Shown here piece after piece: positions 49,441 to 62,630 of a stretch of DNA of 64,000 nt. The position numbers and the translations under genes are program-made. Source of the DNA: Megaustenia siamemsis (taxonomy: Eukaryota; Mollusca; Gastropoda; Stylommatophora; Ariophantidae); contig JAVIAB010000024.1 in assembly GCA_032433765.1 (NCBI GenBank), positions 8,800,821 through 8,864,820 on the forward strand, given 5' to 3'. The notes below the pieces were generated by a model. It was not told where the DNA came from. It was given only the letters and a program-made list of their open reading frames with translations, and searched no databases. Every line of letters starts with the position of its first letter. Within the stretch, counting starts at the first letter, position 1.

Positions 49441-52400
49441 ATCATCATCATCATGTACCCTGCCGGTTGGCGTAGGCGATCATGTCCCTCCACAATCTTC
49501 TATCTACAGTGCATCGTATCAGCTCTGTTGTTGACTGTTTTCCATGCCATGACACCAAGCTATCCAGTATTTTCTCTCTTTGTCGTCCGCGATCTCTCTT
49601 TCCTTTTATTTTGCCAGTTGTAACCAAGTATTCCAACTTTCCTCTTCTCATGATGTGCCCAAAAAATGTTGATTGCTTCTTTCTGATGTTTTTTAAGAGC
49701 TCCCTTTTTGTGTTGGCCTCTTTGAGAACTTCCTCATTGGTCTTTTTATCTGTCCAGGGAACTTTCAACATTCTTCTGAGAAATCCCATCTCTGTGGCCT
49801 CTAACCGTCTTTTCATTTGTTTGTCTACTGTCCATGATTCGCTTCCATAGGTCAGAATTGGTTCTATATAGCACTGATGAACTCTCTTTCTCATTTTTAT
49901 TGACATAGATTTGTTGCATAAGATATTTTTCATTTTCTGAAATGCTATTTTGGCCTGAGCTATTCTGCTTTTTATTTATGTGGTGCATCTCCCATCTGAT
50001 GTAATTATTGTGCCCAAGTATTTGAAACGTTGCACTTGTTTTAGATTTGTATCGTTTATTGTTATGCTGCATGATGGTGATGATTGTTTCTTCGATATAA
50101 CCATTACTTCTGTTTTCTTACTATTCAGACTGAGACCTTTCTTGTTGCTTTATTCTACTATTATGTCTATCATTTCTTGTAGTTCGTTCTCTGTCTCTGC
50201 TATTAAGACTGTGTCATCCGCATATCGCAAATTATTTATGTTGTGACCGTTGACTTCAATTCCTTTTTTGTCTACTATTGATCTCATAATATATTCGCTG
50301 TAAAGTGAAAACAAGTCCGGTGACAGAACACAGCCTTGTCTGACTCCTTGTTGTATATATTGGAATTGTCCTGTTTGGTTGTTAATTCGTATAGCTGCTG
50401 TTTGTTGCCAGTACATATTTTTTATGATTCGCAGATCCTTGCCATCAATGTTTAATTTCTCCAGCATTTTGATTATTTCCACATGCTTTACTTTGTCAAA
50501 TGCTTTCGTGTAGTCTATAAAGCACATATATAGAGCTTTCTTTACCTCTATAGATCTTTCTATCAATGTTCTTAAGATGTATATTGCGTTATTGGTGCCG
50601 TTTCCTTCCACAAATCCACATTGTTCCTCACTTATTTCTGGCTTTATTTTGTTCCTTACACGTCTCATGATTATTCTTAGTAATATTTTAGTCATATGGC
50701 TCATGAGACTAATAGTGCGATGGTCTTCACAATCAGTGGCGCCTGACTTCTTCGGTATGGCTACAAAGATAGATTTTAGTAGATCCTCGGGTATGTGTCC
50801 AGTGTTATATATGTCATTGAGTAATTTTGTTATGACTTGTACTCCCAACTCTCCTAATGCATTTATCTCTTCGATTGTTATATTGTCAGGACCTGGAGCT
50901 TTGCCTCTTTTCATGTGTTGAATTGCGTCCTCCACTTCACTCTGCATTATTGGTGGTCCTGTGTCTTCATTTGAATTGTTTAATTCTGGTCTTTCATCAT
51001 CATAGAGTTGACTGATATATTCTGTCCATCTTTCTATTGTCTTCTCCTGTCCCATTATTATATTTCCTTCCTTTGATTTCACACATCCTGAAACTGTTAC
51101 TTCTTTTCTTCCTGTTAATTCATTTAACTGACTGTGCATAAATTTTGAGTCTTTCTTTTGTTGTTTTTCCATTTCTTCACATTTCTGTTTTAACCAGCCT
51201 TCCTTTGCTTCACTGCACTTGTTTTGGATCTCTTTGTGCAATATTTTGTATGCTCGTTCTTCTTTCTTATGTTTTCTTCTTTTGTCCATTAGTTGTAATA
51301 TTTCTTCTGTCATCCATTTCTTTTTGTTGATTCTTTTAGTCACTGGTATTACTTCTTTTGATGTTTGCTGAATCGATTGTTTGAGCATTTCCCACTGCTC
51401 CTGGATGTCCTGTATTTTCTCAATAGCATTATATCTATTTTGTACTATCATGCTGTACTTATCACTCATCTGTTTATCTACTTTTAGCATATCTAGTTCT
51501 AATTTTATATTTCTTGGTGATTTCTGCGCCTTCCGCAGTTTTATTCTTATCTTTCCAACTACTGGTACATGGTCACTATTACAATCTGCTCCTGGCCTTG
51601 TTTTAACAGTCGTTAGCCCATTCCTAAATCTTCTCTGTACCAGTATAAAATCAATTTGATTGTGTACTTTTTTGTCTGGGCTTTGCCATGTCCATAGTCG
51701 CCTAGGTTGTTGTTTGAACCAGGTGTTACCTATAATCATTTCATGTGTCTTTGCCCAATCTATCAATGTATCCCCTCTGTCATTCGTCTCGCCAAGGCCA
51801 GTCACATTTTGCACTTTAGCTGTTCCTACCTTTGCATTGAAATCCCCTAATACAACAGTTATTTCATGGGATTTACACTGTTCCATGGCTGCCTCTAGCT
51901 CCTCGAAAACAGTGTCAATGTCTTCCTCTTCGCTATTATTTGTTGGTGCATAAACTTGAATTATGTTGATATCCATTGGTCTGCCACTCAATTTTACTAG
52001 CAGAATTCTGTCTGATACTGGCCAAAATCCTTTCACTGTTTTGCTTCTTTCTCTGTCTAACATGATGCCTACTCCTCTTTCGTGTGTGGTTCCCCCAGAG
52101 TAAATTACATTTCCACTGTCGCGTTGTAATAATCCTGCCCCTGTCCATCTCATTTCACATAGTCCCAAGATGTTCAATTTCATTCTCTTCATTTCTTGAC
52201 TGATGTTTTCTAGTTTTCCAACCTGGAATGCTGATCTAATGTTCCAGGTTCCTATTGCTAGTGTCTCTTTATTTTTGATCTTGCATACAGTAGCATGATG
52301 ACGATCGGGTGTCACCTGTAGCACATGACGCTCCCTACCGGACGAGGTGGCTGTGAAGTCCCCATTAACGTCGTTAGCTGTAAATAGAAGGTTGTGATGT

Positions 52401-52740
52401 GTCATGATTATTCCAGGCAATTTAAGAAGGTAGTTTGCCATTCCTTTCCTTCTTGGCAGTGACTGTACTAGTCGGAGATCGCAGCCATTGTCTCTATACA
52501 TGAGATCCTCTGCCTGCCATCGCGGTGTGGGGACCATAACCGGCACTACTTGTCGGCTGCTCCTACAACACCATCCGCCACCTGCTCCAATGGCTTCACA
52601 TAGCCCTGATAGGGGGGCTAAACGGGGAGCTCCACCTTGCCCAGGGGTGTCCCGAAGACTAGCGGAGGAAAGGAGACGTCTTACTCCTCCTTTGGTAGGG
52701 CAGATCCCTACCCCGCTAACCTAGGGGTATCTGTATCTCC
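49441..52740 (-). mobile_element. Near-complete RTE-like LINE (subfamily B), about 3.3 kb
   Basis: One minus-strand frame runs 52546-49451 (1032 codons) broken only by a TAA at 50152-50150 and a TAA near 49976. N-terminal AP-endonuclease: G-T-W-N-I-R-S, L-G-L-C-E-M-R-W-T, V-Y-A-P-T-N, L-G-D-F-N-A-K-V-G, D-H-V-P-V-V. Reverse transcriptase: G-K-A-P-G-P-D, F-I-D-Y-T-K-A-F-D, G-V-R-Q-G-C-V-L-S-P, R-Y-A-D-D-T-V-L. C-terminal H-I-M-R-R-G-K-L-E-Y-L domain. The GC-rich stretch 52547-52740 is its likely 5' UTR; the 3' end is (ATC)n. Flanks GGGTATTTGT (49429) and GGGTATCTGT (52726) may be a target duplication with one mismatch. RTE clade is judged from the domain order, short 3' repeat tail and resemblance to endonuclease-reverse transcriptases of RTE type. 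Confidence 0.92.
50150..52546 (-). pseudogene. RTE-like endonuclease-reverse transcriptase ORF (stop-interrupted)
   Basis: 798 codons from the first ATG to the first in-frame stop. It contains the full AP-endonuclease and RT through the Y-A-D-D box and the E-N-E-L-Q-E-M region, but lacks the thumb and terminal domain that follow in the same frame (49933-49451). In an active element it would nick target DNA and reverse-transcribe the element RNA in place. The stop replaces the codon after I-I-V-E; subfamily A continues there as K-E-S-K-N. Confidence 0.9.
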
Positions 52741-52818
52741 TTAAAAAAAAGAATCGCACGTACACATTTACCGCTGAAAGAGCGAAAGAAGATGTTGGTA
52801 AGATTTGAACCCATTCAC

Positions 52819-53079
52819 TTATTCTCGGTAGACCACGTCACTAACTACTGTACATATGAAATATACAAACTTGTTTGGATTAATTCGTTGTTCTTCACAA
52901 AGATCACAAAGTTCATCCAACAATTTCACGTGAGAGATGGACCATATTGAAAGTGGTGGGAATCTGGAAAGAAGAAGCAGTAGAAGGAAGATGAAAGCAG
53001 CAACAGCTACACAAATGACAGAAAAGGAAACGTCCCATCGAGTTCTAAGTCGGGACAGCCACAAAGAAATAAATATCAC
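52819..53079 (-). other. Open frame with a predicted membrane segment, unrecognised
   Basis: 86 codons with a hydrophobic stretch (V-I-C-V-A-V-A-A-F-I-F-L-L-L-L-L-L-S) between polar flanks. No homologue recognised, no neighbouring exon found, and chance ORFs of this length are common here. Confidence 0.15.
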
Positions 53080-53170
53080 GTGGGACCTTTAGAAAAGCTA
53101 GGCTGCTTGAACGAAATAATGTAAAATTGTTTTGAACAGCAAAACAAATATGAGGGAAAGAAGATGATAA

Positions 53171-53198
53171 TAACGTTTCGGATACTGGCCTTCATCAG
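53171..53198 (-). ncRNA. Hammerhead-like core, probable Penelope-like relic
   Basis: The minus strand reads CTGATGA, AGGCCAGTATCC, GAAAC, GTTA: intact core boxes with a short weak stem between them. It resembles the 28.7-kb motif. No coding part was found on the minus strand at 53200-54000. Confidence 0.45.
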
Positions 53199-53199
53199 A

Positions 53200-54059
53200 A
53201 ACCGAACAAAAATAATAACAAATAAAAGCGATTAAATGTCCTGAGGGTGATATCATGTATTAGCCTTTAGACCCAGCTTGTTGATGTGTCGAGATTCTAT
53301 ATCTTTTTGTACTTTTTGTCGTGGTTCAGCTAGAGATGTGACAACGTATCTACATAACCCCAATAGATCCCTAATAGATGTACCAAGTCTTTTATATGAA
53401 CAGTCGCCACCATCAGTGAGGTAATCACACCAGTTTTCGTATCTTTAGTTTGTGTGCCTTAACCCGAACTTTCAATAAAGAGCAACAAAATAATTGTCTA
53501 CGTGAAGTCTTCATCAGTTTTAGTATTCTGGCTCTTTCAGGTCCACTAACATGTTCTCTCCGTGTAGAAAACTATGATGAATAAAACACAAATAATAAAT
53601 AAATAACCCATAACCATTTCTTAATGTCAAGTTGTGCTGGTATCAAATTTAGAACACCAGCAGCTGTGGCGTATGTACACGCGGCAATAAATATGATGTG
53701 ATGATTTCAAACTTGTGTGTATGTAGGACTTAAAGAAACAAAACACCAGTTATGTTGAGGTAGAATTAAGTAAATATAAATGTTGGTGTAGGAGACAACA
53801 GCTGTTTTTGGGCCAACCTAGAACTGAGTTGATCAATGTTTTCTTATTGACTCACCCCCTGTGTGTCAGGATAGGGTAAATAAGTACTAGTTTATGTTTC
53901 ACTCCAGGAGATTATGCAAGTTGTTATTCTACGTGGCACGATTTGGGCATAGACGACACACACTGTCCTACATGTTGTGAGATTTAATCCCACACAACCA
54001 CACACATACATCCATTTCAGCCAGATTTCCCATCCGCCATCTGGACAAACATTTTACGA
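53200..54059. other. Intergenic spacer, no gene recognised
   Basis: Follows the hammerhead-like motif; may hold non-coding Penelope-like relic sequence. GTCTTCATCAG at 53508 echoes the motif without its GAAAC box. Confidence 0.4.
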
Positions 54060-55050
54060 TGAGTCACCACAGCAGCTGTTTTTCGTTACCAGTCATATGG
54101 ACAGTTATTTCTCAGCTTTCATCTAGACCTCTTTCACCCCATCAGTCACAAAGACATATATTTCCCTTCAGCTATATAGACAGCTATTTCCTACCAGTAA
54201 TCTAGACAGCTATTTCCTACCAGTCATCAAGACAGCTATTTCCTACCAGTCATCTAGACAGCTATTTCCTACCAGTCGTCTAGACAGCTATTTGCCAGCA
54301 TTCATCTAGACGTCTATATCCCATCAGTCATCTAGATCGCTCTTCCCATTCAGTCGTCTAGACAGCTATTTCCAATTAGTCATCTAGATATATTTTTCCC
54401 ATCAGTCATCTAGACATTTATTTCCCAGCGCAATCAAGAACACTAATTCCCTTCAGTCATCTAGACACCTATTTCCTACCAGTCATCTAGACAGCTCTTT
54501 CCTACCAGTCATCTTGACAGCTATTTCCCATCCACAATCAAATCTGTTATAATTTCTATCAGTCATCTAAACAGCTCTCTCCTATCAGTTATCAGGACTG
54601 CTATTTTTCCTATCAATCATCTAGACAGGTATTTTCTATCGTAATCTAGACAGCTATTTCCCTTCAGTCATCTAGACATATATTTCCCATAAAAAATCCG
54701 GACTGCTATTTTTTTCCCCATCAGTCATCTGGACAGTTATTTTTCCAGCAGTTATCTCGACAGCTATTTCCTGTCAGTCATCTAGACATCTAATTTCAGC
54801 AATCATCTGGACATTTATTTTCCCATCAGTCATCTAGACAGCTATTTCCAAGCAGTCATGTAGGCAGCTATTTCCCATAAGTCATCAAGACAGTCTTTTT
54901 TTAATGAATCACCAGGAAAGCTGTTTTTCTAATCAGTCATCTAGACAGTTATATTCCAATCATTCATCTGGACAGTTATTTACCATCAATATTATGGACT
55001 GCTATTTTTCCATTCCCAATTAGTCATGTAGACAACTTTTCTCATATCAA
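54060..55050. repeat. Degenerate ~26-bp tandem repeat
   Basis: Units of CAGTCATCTAGACAGCTATT followed by TCCTAC, diverged and with indels, about 35 copies. It directly precedes the 46-bp array. Confidence 0.9.
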
Positions 55051-55109
55051 GCATCTCAGTAGGTACCTTTACACATCAGTTATCTGGACCTTGATGTTTC
55101 ACATCATAT

Positions 55110-58100
55110 ATCTTCAATCGCCGGTGTACACACTGCACTAGTGACGCTAACTGGGACATTCAATGCCTGGTGTACACACTGCACTAGAGACGCTCACTAG
55201 GACAGTCAATGCCTAGTGTACTCACTGTACTAGTGACGCTCAAAGGGACAGTCAGGGCCTGCTGTGCACACTACACTAGTGACGCACACTGGACAGTCAA
55301 AGACTGATGTACATACTGCACTAGTAACGCTCACTTTTACAGTTATTGTCTGGTGTACACACTGCACCAGTGACGCTCACTGGGACAGTTTATGCCTGCT
55401 TTACGCACTGAACTAGTGACGCTCACTGGGACAGTCAATGCCTGTTGTATATACTGCTCTACTGACGCTAACTGGGACAGTCAATGCCTGGTGTACTCCA
55501 TGCACTAGAAACGCTCACTGGGACAGTCAATGCCTTGTGTACTCACTGCACTAGAGACTCACTGGGACAGTCAATGCCTGTTGTTCATAATGCACTACTT
55601 ACGCTCACTGGGACAGTCAATGCCTGGTGTACTCCCTGCACTAGAGACGCTCACTGGGACAGTCAATGCCTTGTGTACTCACTGCACTAGAGACGATCAC
55701 TGGGACAGTCAATGCCTCGTGTACTCACTGCACTAGTGACGCTCACTGGGACAGTCAATGCCTGTTGTATATATTGCTCTACTGACGCTAACTGGGACAG
55801 TCAATGTATGGTATACACACTGCTCTAATGACGCTCACTGGGACAGTTTATACCTGGTTTACGCACAACACTAGTGACGCTCACTGGGACAGACAATACC
55901 TGTTGTATATACTGCACTACTGACGCTAAGTGGGACAGTCAATGCCTGGTGTACTCCCTGCACTAGAAACGCTCACTGGGACAGTCAATGCCTTGTGTAC
56001 TCACTGCACAAGAGACGCTCACAGGGACAGTCAATGCCTGGTGTACTCACTGCACTAGAGGCGCTCACTGGGCAGTCAATACCTTGTGTACTCACTGCAC
56101 TAGAGACGCTCACTGGGACATTCAATGCCTGGTGTACTCACTGCTCTAGAGACGCTCACTGGGACAGTCAATGCCTTGTGTACTCACTGCTCTAGAGACG
56201 CTCACTGGGAAAGTCAATGCCTTGTGTACTCACTGCTCTAGAGACGCTCACTGGGACAGTCAATGCCTTGTGTACTCACTGCTCTAGAGACGCTCACTGG
56301 GGCAGTCAATGCCTTGTGTACTCACTGCTCTAGAGACGCTCACTGGGAAAGTCAATGCCTTGTGTACTCACTGCTCTAGAGACGCTCACTGGGACAGTCA
56401 ATGCCTTGTGTACTCACTGCTCTAGAGACGCTCACTGGGGCAGTCAATGCCTTGTGTACTCACTGCACTAGAGACGCTCACTGGGACATTCAATTGCTGG
56501 TGTACTCACTGCACTAGACACTCTCACTGGGATATTCAATGCCTTGTGTACCCACTACACTAGTGACGCTCACTGGGACAGTCAAATCCTGGTGTACTCA
56601 CTGCACTAGACACATTCACTGGGACAGTCAATGTATGGTGTACACACTGCTCTAATGACGCTCACTGGGACAGTCAATGGTTGTTGTACATACTGCACTA
56701 CTAACGCTAACTGGGATAGTCAATGCCTGGTGTGCTCACTGCACTAGTGACGCTCACTGGGACAGTCAATGCCTTGTGTACTCACTGCACTAGAGATGCT
56801 CACTGGGACAGTCAATGCTTTGTGTACTCACTGCACTAGAGACGCTCACTGGGACAGTCAATGCCTTGTGTACTCACTGCACTAGTGACGCTCACTGGGA
56901 CAGTCAATGTCTCGTGTAGGCACTGCACCAGTAACGCTCACTGGGGCAGTCAATGCCTGGTGTATATACTGCACTCATATCGCTCACTGGTACAGTCAAT
57001 GTCTGATGTACACACTGCACTAGTGACGCTAACTGGGGCATTCAATGCCTGGTGTGCACACTACACTAGTGACACACTGGACAGTCAATGCCTATTGTGC
57101 ACACTACACTAGTGACACACTGGACAGTCAATGCCTGGTGTGCATACTGCACTAGTAACGCTCACTGAGACAGTCAATGTCTGGTGTACACATTACCCTA
57201 GTGACGCTCACTGGGACAGTCAAATCCTGGTGTACTCACTGCACTAGACACATTCACTGGGACAGTCAATGTATGGTGTATACACTGCTCTAATGACGCT
57301 CACTGGGACAGTCAATGGTTGTTGTACATACTGCACTACTAACGCTAACTGGGATAGTCAATGCCTGGTGTGCTCACTGCACTAGAGACGCTCTTTAGGA
57401 CAGTCAATGCCTTGTGTACTCACTTCACTAGAGATGCTCACTGGGACAGTCAATGCTTTGTGTACTCACTGCACTAGAGACGCTCACTGGGACAGTCAAT
57501 GCCTTATGTACTCACAGCACTAGAGACGCTCACTGGGACAGTCAATGCCTGTTGTACATACTGCACTACTGACGCTCACTAGCTCAGTCAATGCCTGGTG
57601 TACTCCCTGCACTAGAGACGCTCACAGGGACAGTCAATGTCTTGTGTACTCACTGCACTAGAGACGCTCACTGGGACAGTCAATGCCTTGTGTATTCACT
57701 GCACTAGAGACGCTCACTGTGACAGTCAATGCCTTGTGTACTCACTGCACTAGAGACGCTCACTGGGACATTCAATGCCTTGTGTACTCACTGCACTAGA
57801 GACGCTCACTGGGATATTCAATGCCTGGTTTACTCACTGCACTAGAGACGCTCACTGGGACATTCAATGCCTGGTTTACTCACTGCACTAGAGACGCTCA
57901 CTGGGATATTTAATGCCTGGTTTACTCACTGCACTAGAGACGCTCACTGGGATATTCAATGCCTGGTTTACTCACTGCACTAGAGACGCTCACTGGGACA
58001 TTCAATGCCTTGTGTACTCACTGCACTAGAGACGCTCACTGGGATATTCAATGCCTTGTGTACTCACTGCACTAGAGACGCTCACTGGGACATTCAGTGC

Positions 58101-60126
58101 CTGGTTTACTCACTGCACTAGAGACGCTCACTGGGACATTCAATGCCTTGTGTACTCACTGCACTAGAGACGCTCACTGGGACATTCAATGCCTTGTGTA
58201 CTCACTGCACTAGAGACGCTCACTGGGACATTCAATGCCTGGTTTACTCACTGCACTAGAGACGCTCACTGGGACATTCAATGCCTTGTGTACTCACTGC
58301 ACTAGAGACCCCTCACTGGGACATTCAATGCCTGGTTTACTCACTGCACTAGAGACGCTCACTGGGACATTCAATGCCTTGTGTACTCACTGCACTAGAG
58401 ACGCTCACTGGGACATTCAATGCCTGGTTTACTCACTGCACTAGAGACGCTCACTGGGACATTCAATGCCTTGTGTACTCACTGCACTAGAGACGCTCAC
58501 TGGGACATTCAATGCCTGGTTTACTCACTGCACTAGAGACGCTCACTGGGACATTCAATGCCTTGTGTACTCACTGCACTAGAGACGCTCACTGGGACAT
58601 TCAATGCCTGGTTTACTCACTGCACTAGAGACGCTCACTGGGATATTCAATGCCTGGTTTACTCACTGCACTAGAGACGCTCACTGGGATATTCAATGCC
58701 TGGTTTACTCACTGCACTAGAGACGCTCACTGGGATATTCAATGCCTGGTTTACTCACTGCACTAGAGACGCTCACTGGGATATTCAATGCCTGGTTTAC
58801 TCACTGCACTAGAGACGCTCACTGGGATATTCAATGCCTGGTTTACTCACTGCACTAGAGACGCTCACTGGGACATTCAATGCCTGGTGTAGACACTGCT
58901 CTAGAGACTCACTGGAATATTCAATGCCTTGTGTACTCACTGCACTAGAGACGATCACTGGGACAGTCAATGCCTTGTGCACTCACTGCACTAGTGACGC
59001 TCACTGGGACAGTCAATGCCTGTTGTATATACTGCTCTACTGACGCTAACTGGGACAGTCAATGTATGGTATACATACTGCACTAGAGACGCTCACTGGG
59101 ATATTCAATGCCTGGTTTACTCACTGCACTAGAGACGCTCACTGGGATATTCAATGCCTGGTTTACTCCCTGCACTAGAGACGCTCACTGGGACATTCAA
59201 TGCCTGGTATAGACACTGCACTAGAGACTCTCACTGGAATATTCAATGCCTTGTGTACCCACTACACTAGTAACGTTCACTGGGACAGTCAATGTCTTGT
59301 GTATCAACTACACTAATGATGATCACTGGGACATTCAATGCCTTGTGTACTCCCTGCACTAGAGACGCTCACTGGGACAGTCAATGCTTTGTGTACTCAC
59401 TGCACAAGAGACGCTCACTGGGACTGTCAATGCCTGGTGTACACACTGCACTCGTGACGCTCACTGGGACTGTCAATGCCTGGTGTACACACTACACTAG
59501 TGACGCTCACTGGGATATTGAATGCCTGGTGTACGCACTGCACTAGTGACGCTCACTTGGACAGTCATTGCCTGGTGCACACACTGCACTAGTGACGCTC
59601 ACTTGGACAGTCATTGCCTGTTGTACTCACTGCACTAGTTACGCTCACTGAGACAGTCAATGCCTGGTGTACTCACTTTACTAGTGACGCTCACTTGGAC
59701 AGTCATTGCCTGTTGTACTCACTGCACTAGTTACGCTCACTGGGACAGTCAATGTTTGTGTACTCACTTTACTAGTGACGCTCACTGGGACAGTCAATGC
59801 CTGGTGTACTCACTTTGCTAGTGACGCTCGCTGGGACAGTCAATGCCTGGTGTACTCACTTTACTAGTGACGTTCACTGAGGCAGTCAATGCCTGGTGTA
59901 CACACTGCAATAGAGACGTTAACTGGGACCGTCAAATTCTGGTGTACACACTTCCACTAGAGACGTTCACTGGGACCGTCAAATTCTGGTGTACACAATG
60001 CACTAGAGACGTTCACTGGACCGTCAAATTCTATTGTACACAAAGCACTAGTGACGCTCACTGGGACAGTCAATGCCTGGTGTACACACTGCACTAGAGA
60101 CGTTCACTGCGACAGTAAGTGCCTGG
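55110..60126. repeat. 46-bp satellite-like array, about 109 units
   Basis: Unit CACTGCACTAGAGACGCTCA, CTGGGACATTCAATGCCTTG, TGTACT. The centre (57.6-58.9 kb) is the most homogeneous; both ends are diverged, as expected when arrays turn over by unequal exchange. Variants alternate (GGTTTACT and TTGTGTACT) between 58.08 and 58.65 kb, showing a two-unit higher-order period. The short ORFs within it are repeat artefacts. Confidence 0.97.
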
Positions 60127-60177
60127 TGTTATTGATATGTTTTTATCTTAAATTATTATTTTGATAAATAATTGTGC

Positions 60178-60237
<60 letters not shown>
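60178..60237. repeat. (AT)n microsatellite
   Basis: A long TA run between the satellite and a LINE 5' fragment. Confidence 0.97.
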
Positions 60238-60242
<5 letters not shown>

Positions 60243-60254
60243 CGAATATAATTT

Positions 60255-60770
60255 TTTTCTTCAAATTATTCGGTAAATGGCAGCAAAAACTACCATACTA
60301 ACATTAAACGTTAGAAGTCTCAAGTTGAAATGAGATCACATCATAAAACTCCTGAACAAACACAAGGCAGACTTCATTCTTGTACAAGAAACAGACATAT
60401 ACACAGACCATCATGCATTCTGCATTACAACACGCCTAGGCTTGTACACGCGTGCTTCAGCCTAGCCACACACAAATCAGGTTCAGCGATTGCAATTCTA
60501 CAAAAAGACAGGTCGGCGACCATTAGGAAACAGAGCCCTTGTAGGATATGGGCATCTTTGGAGGAGAGGTTAGGAAGCATATAAGGGGAGTAATTAAAGA
60601 AGACAACCACATACTGGATATTTTACAAACAATAATTGACAATCACGGTTTGACTGATGCGTAAAAATACACACACTCCCCCATGGCATGGACCTCACAC
60701 GCAAAAACCACTCCCATAGAAGGCAACACGACTAGACAGGATTTACGTCCCTTCCGCTCACTTCATCAGC
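60255..60770 (+). mobile_element. LINE AP-endonuclease fragment
   Basis: Encodes T-L-N-V-R-S-L and K-A-D-F-I-L-V-Q-E-T (start of an AP-endonuclease) and, in another frame, T-R-L-D-R-I-Y-V-P-S-A-H (its C-terminal part), with stops and frameshifts. Confidence 0.75.
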
Positions 60771-61770
60771 CAGACCAAACACATTCCAGTTTACAGACCA
60801 GACATATCGCAGTCACACTCCAGTTTACAGACCAGACACATCACAGACATACTCCAGTTTACAGACCAGACACATTACAGACACACTCCAGTTTACAGAC
60901 CAGACACATCACAGACACACTCCAGTTTACAGACCAGACACATCACAGACACACTCCAGTTTACAGACCAGACACATCACAGACACATTCCAGTTTACAG
61001 ACCAGACACATTCAAGTTTACAGACCAGACACATCACAGACACACTCCAGTTTACAGACCAGACACATCACAGACACACTCCAATTTACAGACCAGACAC
61101 ATCACATACACATTCCAGTTTACAGACCAGACACATTCAAGTTTACAGACCAGACACATCACAGACACACTCCAGTTTACAGACCAGACACTCCAATTTA
61201 CAGACCAGACACATCACATACACATTCCAGTTTACAGACCAGACACATCACAGACACACTCCAGTTTACAGACCAGAAACATCACAGACACGCTCCAATT
61301 TACAGACCAGACACATCACAGACACATTCCAGTTTACAGACCAGACACATCACAGACACACTCCAGTTTACAGACCAGACACATCACAGACACATTCCAG
61401 TTTACAGACCAGACACATTCAAGTTTACAGACCAGACACATCACAGACACACTCCAGTTTACAGACCAGACACATCACAGACACACTCCAATTTACAGAC
61501 CAGACACATCACATACACATTCCAGTTTACAGACCAGACACATCACAGACACACTCCAGTTTACAGACCAGACACATCACAGACACGCTCCAGTTTACAG
61601 ACCAGACACATCACAGACACACTCCAGTTTACAGACCAGAAACATCGCAGACACGCTCCAATTTACAGACCAGACACATCACTGACACATTCCAGTTTAC
61701 AGACCAGACACATCACAGACACACTCCAGTTTACAGACCAGACACATCACAGACACGCTCCATTTTACAC
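60771..61770. repeat. 34-bp minisatellite, about 29 units, splitting a LINE
   Basis: Unit CAGACCAGACACATCACAGA, CACACTCCAGTTTA, with some units shortened by 14 bp. It sits between the endonuclease and linker segments of one LINE, so it probably grew from sequence inside the element. The 371-aa ORF is an artefact. Confidence 0.93.
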
Positions 61771-61774
61771 ACCA

Positions 61775-62060
61775 CAAGGCAGTCATCGCAAACATTAACA
61801 CCGAATACGCAAATACTCATTGCAGGAGGTCACGGCACTGAAAATTCAACAACACTCTACTGCAAAACATAATAGAGCATATAACACATCATATCCAGTT
61901 ATACACTGACGACAGAGACATAGAAGACGCACAGCAACATTGCAACTTCTGAAAAACACTATAAGAGAAAGAACACAGATTTTAGCACTGCGGATAAACA
62001 AATACAGACTAAGACAAGAGAAATTGCTAGAAGAAGCCATCACATTAACAAATTGGAGTC
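61775..62060 (+). mobile_element. LINE linker fragment (same element)
   Basis: Lys/Arg/Gln-rich linker (I-R-E-R-T-Q-I-L-A-L-R-I-N-K-Y) as found between endonuclease and RT. Confidence 0.6.
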
Positions 62061-62130
62061 CGTTGCGCTAGTGACGCTCACTTGGACAGTTAATGTCTAG
62101 TGTTCGCACTGCACTAGAGACGTAAAATTA
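62061..62130. repeat. Detached piece of the 46-bp satellite
   Basis: TGCGCTAGTGACGCTCACTT and GCACTGCACTAGAGACGT match the array that ends about 1.9 kb upstream. Confidence 0.85.
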
Positions 62131-62139
62131 GAGTTGGAA

Positions 62140-62630
62140 TTGGAGTCATCAACGATGGCCTAACATCAAGTGCTACGACGATCATCATTTTCGGGAGGAC
62201 GTGAACTTCCATGGTATATGGTGGATAGGCGGCAGGAACGATTGAAGGCTATGTCTGAAAAGTGTTCCTTTTTGCAGTTTCCTCATATTCCAAGTCCGGC
62301 TTGTTGCAGGAGCTACTGAGTTAAGTGCTCTGTGCACACCGTGAGCTGTGTTTCTCATCCGTTTTGATCCTGTTTCTGAGATCCCGCTTGTTTACGATGA
62401 ATGATGATATCGTATCACAGGGAACAGTTGACTGTGTTCACTTTCTGCGCGGTTTCACCATATGCCTTTTGGCGTGTGCTGAGACTGCTACGATGGGGAC
62501 TACAGTTACCTTTCTTTGTTTGGGAGATGAGTTAGTAATTCGGATGATTCCACTGGCACGGGCGGTTGAGCAATTATGGATTTTAATTCGTTTGCAGTGA
62601 TACCGAGGCCTTCCATAACCAATAACATTA
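62140..62630 (+). repeat. Dispersed repeat DR1, longest copy, within a LINE
   Basis: Includes an upstream part (GGATAGGCGGCAGGAACGAT, also near 33015). It separates two linker pieces of the same LINE. Confidence 0.78.

Noticed and set aside
60683..61798. 371-aa ORF rich in His/Thr/Gln
   Set aside because: 34-bp minisatellite read across variable units; starts inside LINE relic sequence.
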